A DNA stretch of 48,037 nt from Bacillota bacterium (GTDB taxonomy: Bacteria > Bacillota > Bacilli > Alicyclobacillales > SLC66): positions 1 to 48,037 of the forward strand of contig JAJZCB010000019.1 in NCBI GenBank assembly GCA_021846285.1, given 5' to 3'. The translations under genes and the position numbers were made by a program. Positions within the stretch are counted from its first letter, which is position 1. Every line of letters begins with the position of its first letter. Below are positions 43,224 through 48,037 of this stretch, one piece after another. The notes beneath the pieces were generated by a model, which was given only the letters and a program-made list of their open reading frames with translations, made no database searches and had not been told where the DNA came from.

Positions 43224-43919
43224 TCAAACATTCAAAAAGCGTTTTACTACATCCAAGAAGGCTGACAGGTTATCACGATGCACATGATGTCCAGCACCTT
43301 CTATGATTACCAATTCACAACTTGGAATGAGTTCAGCGACTTCCTGCAACTTATTCTGTGGAATCTTGCTAGTCGATCCCCCTCCTACAATTAGAGTCGG
43401 CGCACTAATATCGGTCAGATGAGCCCACCATTCAGGATTGGGTTCATTAAGCTGACGAAGAATAGACGGTACAACCAACCAGTCAAACGCCAAGGCATCG
43501 GTTGGTTCGGAAGGTATATCGATTTTTCTATAAGAAAAAGGCGGAGGCGTGTCCTCAACAACCAACCGTTCTAACCGTGACGAATATGATTCAGCAAAGA
43601 GATAGGAAACTGTTCCACCCATCGAATGACCAACCAAAGTGAACTGTTCCAAGTCCATGGCATCTGCGAAAAGATGAAGATCTTCACGCATCAGTCGAAA
43701 AGAATAGCTGTCCGTCCTTTCACTTCCACCGTGACCACGTTGGTCGAGTGCCAAAACCCGATAATTTCTACTCAATTCCGATGCAACCTTATCCCAGGAT
43801 TGTGCATCTTGTCCTAGCGCATGTAAAGCAATAAGAGGCGGGGAAGATGCGTCTCCCGTCTCACGATATTGAAACTTCAACCCATTTAATTCGATCTGAT
43901 GAACGAGTGTTTCGATCAA
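43224..43919 (-). CDS. Alpha/beta hydrolase
   Basis: This 231-residue hydrolase has an oxyanion region IALHALGQDAQSW, the DQRGHGGSE block, nucleophile elbow GHSMGG with S99, and the catalytic His in IEGAGHHVHRD. The cap domain is short. It is cytosolic, with unknown substrate. It starts at TTG with AGGAG six bases before. It is unrelated in detail to the hydrolase at 40378 and is flanked by stem-loops on both sides. Confidence 0.87.
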   Translation of the reverse strand: MIETLVHQIELNGLKFQYRETGDASSPPLIALHALGQDAQSWDKVASELSRNYRVLALDQRGHGGSERTDSYSFRLMREDLHLFADAMDLEQFTLVGHSMGGTVSYLFAESYSSRLERLVVEDTPPPFSYRKIDIPSEPTDALAFDWLVVPSILRQLNEPNPEWWAHLTDISAPTLIVGGGSTSKIPQNKLQEVAELIPSCELVIIEGAGHHVHRDNLSAFLDVVKRFLNV

Positions 43920-44007
43920 TAATCATCTCCTACATGGATTTTCAACCAATACTGGGCGTTTGTACCGTATCACGACGACAGGATAGTCCAGTCGATTCCT
44001 CTTCCGC

Positions 44008-44075
44008 ATTCCTGCCCGATAGCGACGCAAGACCTTTCGTTCGACAGCCCTTGCGTCATTTACGCACGCGTTTGT
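44008..44075. repeat. Cassette stem-loop F
   Basis: The first 55 bases (44008-44062) match 36911-36965 with one difference. An 8-pair perfect stem, GACGCAAG with CTTGCGTC, encloses an 18-base loop. It lies between the metallophosphoesterase and hydrolase genes. Confidence 0.8.
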
Positions 44076-44140
44076 TTAACAACGTTTGTCTGGTTTGGAC
44101 CAATACGTTGAACTTCATCGAATGCAGGACCTATCCCACA

Positions 44141-44914
44141 CTACTTTGGAAAATTGTCTACACTCTTTCGCTTCTCATAAGGAACTGGTTCCCAAAATCC
44201 AGACTGTAACGCTTCTCCGTACCAATCGGGAGAAAAGCAAAAGTCTACCTCTTTTGCCGCCCTCACGCTGTCCGCAATGTCATACTCTATCCTGTTTAGA
44301 CAAACAGACTTGGTGGATGTGTCAACAATGCAATAGGACGCTCTCCAATCTCGGTCAAGAGAAAAACCAATTGCCCCCGCATTTACGAGCATTACATATA
44401 GATGTTTGAAGACGAAGGGGCGATGTATATGCCCCATAAAAATCCAGTCTGCGTCAGCCTTTTGAGTCGCGTTATCCAACCGCTCCAAAGAATCAGTTGG
44501 TTGGATAGCTGAAAAACAATCTTGGGGAGTCCCGTGCACGAAAAGCAATTGTTGTCCGTCAACCTCAAGGCGATATTCGAAAGGCAATTGCGAAAGGAAG
44601 TCAATATCTGAAGATGACATTCTTGAAGTGTGCCACTGTAGATAAGGAATTTCAGCGACGTTTGGTTTATATGCAATGGAATGAGTGGGCTTTAGCCCAT
44701 CAACTACAGACAGAAGATACAGGTCTGTGTTTCCAAAAATGCACGGGATGCCAAGGGATTTTATTGTTCGTACACATTCACTCGGAGACGGTCCTTTAAA
44801 TGCGAGGTCGCCAAGACAAACGACCTCGTCTAGCTTGTCCTTCCCGATTCGTCGGAGAACCGCATCTAATGCAATCGAATTCCCGTGGATATCGGAAATA
44901 ACCCCGATTCGCAT
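44141..44914 (-). CDS. Calcineurin-like metallophosphoesterase
   Basis: This 257-residue enzyme shows all metal-binding motifs: SDIHGN (DxH), CLGDLAFKGP (GD), FGNTD (GN-D), VHGTP (H) and GHIHRP (GHxH). It resembles YfcE/MJ0936-type phosphodiesterases, with a C-terminal extension of about 60 residues. The substrate is unknown. Its ATG overlaps the stop of the small upstream ORF (TAATG), indicating coupled translation with that ORF and the kinase gene before it. Confidence 0.9.
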   Translation of the reverse strand: MRIGVISDIHGNSIALDAVLRRIGKDKLDEVVCLGDLAFKGPSPSECVRTIKSLGIPCIFGNTDLYLLSVVDGLKPTHSIAYKPNVAEIPYLQWHTSRMSSSDIDFLSQLPFEYRLEVDGQQLLFVHGTPQDCFSAIQPTDSLERLDNATQKADADWIFMGHIHRPFVFKHLYVMLVNAGAIGFSLDRDWRASYCIVDTSTKSVCLNRIEYDIADSVRAAKEVDFCFSPDWYGEALQSGFWEPVPYEKRKSVDNFPK

Positions 44915-45111
44915 TAAGAGCCTTCCTTCCGAAATAACGTTTGCAGCCCAGCGCCTGTGTCGCTAAACTGCCCATAAGCGCCATAGTCCATAAAAAGGAA
45001 TGCTCCCTCCTCGTTGACTGTAACCCAGCACATCGCGGAGGTCAACCCCCTGCCGTCACTGCCAGTGCTGACGCATACGGAGCGCTGACTCAAGTTATCC
45101 ATGATGTTCAT
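44914..45111 (-). CDS. Small hypothetical protein (65 residues) in a coupled three-gene operon
   Basis: I do not recognise this protein. It starts MNIMDNLSQRSVC and contains GAFLFMDYGAYGQFSD. Its start overlaps the kinase stop (ATGA) and its stop overlaps the phosphoesterase start (TAATG), so ribosomes can pass through all three. That double overlap makes a real gene likely. No signal or membrane segment is evident. Confidence 0.55.
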   Translation of the reverse strand: MNIMDNLSQRSVCVSTGSDGRGLTSAMCWVTVNEEGAFLFMDYGAYGQFSDTGAGLQTLFRKEGS

Positions 45112-45641
45112 GATTCACGCTCCCGCAAGGACTGCAAATACTCATCCGTCTGTCTCGGAGACCGCAGATGAACGATCGCCTTTCCGCGTTGACTAGCCGC
45201 GTCAAGCCTATTGAGGATGTTCCCGCGTTCCCGCTTCGGAAAGTCCCAGATCCACTTCAAGAACTCAAGATCCATCTTCTCCTGGCAGCCCTCGCCGAGA
45301 TCAGGTCTCGTTCGCCCGTGATATTGAACTCTCCTTTTTAGCGCGCGAACCAGACAAAGAGTTCTCGGAAAATCGAGGAAAATGACCGTGTCCGCAGCTT
45401 CCAGCCGCATGTCCATCGTGCTGCCATAATTCCCGTCGATGATCCACTTATCCTGTTCTATCGTCTCCCGTTGCGCCTCCACCCACTGCTCTCGGGGCGT
45501 CTGAACCCATCCGGGATGCCAGTACAGGCGATCCAGGTGAACGACCGGAAGCCCGGTAATCTCCCCTAACAGCCGTGAAAAAGTCGACTTTCCCGCGCCG
45601 CTCGATCCAATGACCGCAATGCGGCTTCCGATAGCCACCAC
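45108..45641 (-). CDS. P-loop kinase-like protein (FlaR-like)
   Basis: This 177-residue protein has Walker A IGSSGAGKSTFS, then LPVVHLDRLYWHPGW and WIIDGNYGSTM, the pattern of small AAA/kinase-fold proteins annotated FlaR-like. TVIFLDFPR is the Walker B region. The substrate is unknown. It starts at GTG after GAGGAGGA. It heads an operon with the small ORF and metallophosphoesterase. It is a distant relative of the kinase at 37496-38026. Confidence 0.85.
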   Translation of the reverse strand: MVAIGSRIAVIGSSGAGKSTFSRLLGEITGLPVVHLDRLYWHPGWVQTPREQWVEAQRETIEQDKWIIDGNYGSTMDMRLEAADTVIFLDFPRTLCLVRALKRRVQYHGRTRPDLGEGCQEKMDLEFLKWIWDFPKRERGNILNRLDAASQRGKAIVHLRSPRQTDEYLQSLRERES

Positions 45642-45818
45642 GCATCCTCCTCCTCATCGATTCGTGGTTCTCTCCCATTAGGATGGGCCAAAGTTCCCGC
45701 CACGGTCAACCGCAATTTTACTTAGACCGCGATAAAATTCAACCAACCACCGACTGAGAAACGCTGTATACTAAGACTGTTCCATAATATAGATAGCCTA
45801 CGAGGATCGTGACCCTAT

Positions 45819-48037
45819 ATGAAAACACGGATATGGCCGAAGTGGGCGAACTTAGCCGCCGCGCTCCTTGCGGGAACCGGGCTTGCGTACCTGGCTGCGA
45901 ATGGCGCGGGCCCACTCCCGGCGCTCGGCCCGACATTCAATCCCGGCACAGGCGTCTGGACCGTCGCATCCGGCGCGCACTTGCCAACCTCCGAGACCCT
46001 TCAGGCCCCCGGTCTGAACAACCCGGTCCAGATCACGTTTGACAAGAACGGTACGGCCTACATCCATGCGAAAACAAACCATGATCTGTTTTTTGCGATC
46101 GGGTACCTGCACGCCAAATTCCGCCTGTTTCAAATGGACCTGATGCGCCGTCAGGGCGAGGGACTGCTCTCGCAAGTGGTTGGTCCCGCGGCGCTCTCGT
46201 CCGACAAGTTCGAAGACCAACTGGGGATCCTGCGCACGGCGCAACTGGAATGGCGGCAAATGTCCGCAAACAGTCCTGCGCGACAGGCGCTCCTTGCCTA
46301 CAGTCAAGGCGTGAATGACGTCATTGCAAAGGATACGGCAACGGGACGCCTTCCTGTGCTGTTTAAGTTGCTCGGCTATCAGCCAAAGCTCTGGACCCCG
46401 GTCGACAGTCTCGTGGTTCAGGGCATCATGACACAGACTCTCGACTTTAGCACGGGGCCCCTCGACTACGCGCTCATGGTCAAATCGCTCGGTTACAGGC
46501 GGACTATGTCCTGGTTTCCAATCCTTCCCCCCGATCGGCAGCACCCGTACGATCCGGGCCCATACAAATATGGCGGCATCGCCCCCATTGCAGGATCGGG
46601 GCGCGTGAGCGTGCGCGAGGCGAAGGCGGTTGCAACGGTCATCAAGCGCTTCAAGTCTCTCCCGAAGACCGCGCTTCACCATGGATCGAACAGCAACAAC
46701 TGGGCGGTCAACGGTCCCAAATCCGCCACAGGCCAGGCGATGTTGGCAGGCGATCCGCACCTCAATCAGACGCTGCCGTCGATTTGGTATCAAATCTCCG
46801 CGAGCGCCCCAGGTTATCATTTTAGCGGCGTCAGCATTCCCGGATTGCCGATGATTTTGATTGGACACAATCGGCACATAGCGTGGTCGTTGACGGACGT
46901 CCAAAACCAGGCGACGCTCTTCTACGCTGAGAAAACCAGTCCCAAACATCCCGGCGCCTACTTTTGGAACGGAGCCTGGCGCCCCATGCAGGTCATTCAC
47001 GACGTGATTCCGGTCAAAAATGGCCCGGCCGTTCAGCTCACCGTCGATCTGACCGTTCACGGTCCCATCATGACCCAGAACGGGCAAACTCTCTCGGTGG
47101 ATTGGATGGGAGCGCTGCCGTCGCCGGACTTGGCCAGCTTGCTCGGCATCGTCAGAGCGCGCAACTTCACGCAGTTCCGCAGCGCGCTCCGCAACTGGCA
47201 CGCACCCTCGCAGAATTTCGTATACGCCGACAACCGGGGCAACATCGGACTCATTTCCGCCGGCTATTATCCCATCGTCAAGCACGGTGATCCTTGGCTG
47301 CCGTTGTCCGGAACAGGCAGAGAGGACGTGATCGGCACCATCCCCTATCGAGACGTGCCGCAGGTCTACGATCCGCCGAGTCACATGGTTTTTTCGGCCA
47401 ATCAACGCGAAGTCGGAAACCAGTATCCCTACTATATCGGCACAACGTGGAACTTTTTTACCAACGGTTATCGGGCGGACGAAATCTATCACTTCCTGTC
47501 GACGCACAACCACATGACGATGAAAAATTTTGCGACTCTGCAAAACAGCACCCGCGATTACTTGGCCGGCCTGATCGTGCCCAAGCTTCTCAGCGCCCTG
47601 CGGAGTCAACCGCTCACGGCCCAGCAGCGCCAGGCTCAAACGCTGCTCGCCCACTGGAATGGAGACATGAATGCAAATTCCGCCGCCGCGTCGATCTGGT
47701 GGACCTTCTGGACAACCTACCTGCGCGACACCTTCGGGCCGTGGTGGCAGGCTTATCACGTGCCGACGGCGCTTGACAGCAATTTGGCGATCAGCCCCGG
47801 TCAAGCGCCATTTGACGAAGATCTGGAGGCGTGGACCCTTAGCGATCCGACCAATCCGGCGTTCAATCTGCCAAGCGGCGCGAAGAGAACGGCCGACGAA
47901 GTCATGCGCAGCGCATTTGAGCAGACGATTCACACGCTGTCGGCCAAGCTTGGGACCGATCCGGGCAAATGGCTGTGGGGACGCATTCATTTTCGCGCAT
48001 TCCCCTCGCTCGCGCAGATTTCATCGCTCGGCTATCC
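45819..48037 (+). CDS. Penicillin acylase family protein (cut by window edge)
   Basis: About 739 residues are visible. The N-terminus MKTRIWPKWANLAAALLAG and following hydrophobic stretch form a signal or anchor, so the protein is exported. The N-terminal part has the family RLFQMDLMRRQGEG block. The nucleophile of the mature beta chain is expected at S292 in GSNSNNWAV (S290 is an alternative), made available by autocatalytic cleavage. AMLAGDPHLNQTLPSIWYQ and VDWMGALPS follow. Relatives hydrolyse amides such as penicillins or acyl-homoserine lactones. The exact substrate is unknown. Confidence 0.9.
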   Translation, partial: MKTRIWPKWANLAAALLAGTGLAYLAANGAGPLPALGPTFNPGTGVWTVASGAHLPTSETLQAPGLNNPVQITFDKNGTAYIHAKTNHDLFFAIGYLHAKFRLFQMDLMRRQGEGLLSQVVGPAALSSDKFEDQLGILRTAQLEWRQMSANSPARQALLAYSQGVNDVIAKDTATGRLPVLFKLLGYQPKLWTPVDSLVVQGIMTQTLDFSTGPLDYALMVKSLGYRRTMSWFPILPPDRQHPYDPGPYKYGGIAPIAGSGRVSVREAKAVATVIKRFKSLPKTALHHGSNSNNWAVNGPKSATGQAMLAGDPHLNQTLPSIWYQISASAPGYHFSGVSIPGLPMILIGHNRHIAWSLTDVQNQATLFYAEKTSPKHPGAYFWNGAWRPMQVIHDVIPVKNGPAVQLTVDLTVHGPIMTQNGQTLSVDWMGALPSPDLASLLGIVRARNFTQFRSALRNWHAPSQNFVYADNRGNIGLISAGYYPIVKHGDPWLPLSGTGREDVIGTIPYRDVPQVYDPPSHMVFSANQREVGNQYPYYIGTTWNFFTNGYRADEIYHFLSTHNHMTMKNFATLQNSTRDYLAGLIVPKLLSALRSQPLTAQQRQAQTLLAHWNGDMNANSAAASIWWTFWTTYLRDTFGPWWQAYHVPTALDSNLAISPGQAPFDEDLEAWTLSDPTNPAFNLPSGAKRTADEVMRSAFEQTIHTLSAKLGTDPGKWLWGRIHFRAFPSLAQISSLGY

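Noticed and set aside
35204-44062. A CRISPR array
   Set aside because: The repeats are kilobases apart with whole genes between them, unlike spacers of 30-40 bases, and no cas genes are present.
34862-45110. A classical integron
   Set aside because: No tyrosine-recombinase integrase is present in the window, and I could not find paired GTTRRRY/RYYYAAC ends of attC sites. One GTTTAAC near 44074 is isolated.
45852-47990. A 712-codon open frame on the minus strand
   Set aside because: It runs antisense to the penicillin-acylase gene, whose motifs are clear. It is rich in Arg, Gly and His without recognisable domains, as expected of a high-GC shadow frame.

Overview
The window looks like chromosome of an endospore-forming Firmicute. 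The evidence is SafA-like, CotS-like and YunB-like sporulation genes, two T-box leaders, a BmrCD/YheIH-type ABC pair, and gene order resembling the ruv/yebC/safA/pheA and pheST-zapA-cvpA-mutS2 neighbourhoods of Bacillus subtilis. High-GC core codon use and the presence of TauE and ChrB families suggest an Alicyclobacillaceae-like lineage, but that placement is inference.

Region 1 (1-9.8 kb, minus strand) is housekeeping and sporulation. T-box-controlled tyrS is followed by yunB, an overlooked 50-residue ORF, pheA, a LysM spore protein, a CotS-like kinase-fold protein, a separate nitrilase and NAD synthetase pair, yebC, ruvC, ruvA and the start of ruvB. Region 2 (9.8-16.4 kb, minus) holds an SHMT-like PLP enzyme, a decayed PIN toxin fragment, a TauE transporter and a chromate-resistance-type operon: ChrB C-domain, beta-propeller, MFS, ChrB N-domain, second ChrB C-domain. 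A strong promoter with a palindromic operator precedes it. Region 3 (16.4-23.5 kb) has an MFS transporter, a nucleotidyltransferase-fold protein and a heterodimeric ABC exporter behind a leader that looks like an attenuator. Region 4 (23.5-34 kb) has a class A penicillin-binding protein, mutS2, a small membrane protein, cvpA, zapA, pheT and pheS with a Phe T-box.

Region 5 (34-45.7 kb) is more AT-rich and accessory. It holds a vapBC pair, then two runs of short unrelated genes, all on the minus strand (GNAT, NUDIX, lipoprotein, P-loop kinase, histidine phosphatase; then nucleotidyltransferase fragment, GrpB, GNAT, alpha/beta hydrolase, metallophosphoesterase, a small ORF, P-loop kinase). Between the runs lie a group II intron fragment, a tandem Uma2 duplication and a hydrolase, the last two on the plus strand. 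Many gaps in the two runs carry related stem-loops whose loop on the gene-sense strand reads GGGCAGGA or a close variant. This resembles a cassette array without a visible integrase. The window ends inside a secreted penicillin-acylase-family gene.

The most unusual signals are a pair of structured repeats (after yebC and after pheT) with a nearly identical 41-base loop and fully compensatory stem changes, the stem-loop-punctuated gene array, the split ChrB operon, and the leader ORF plus hairpin ahead of the ABC exporter.
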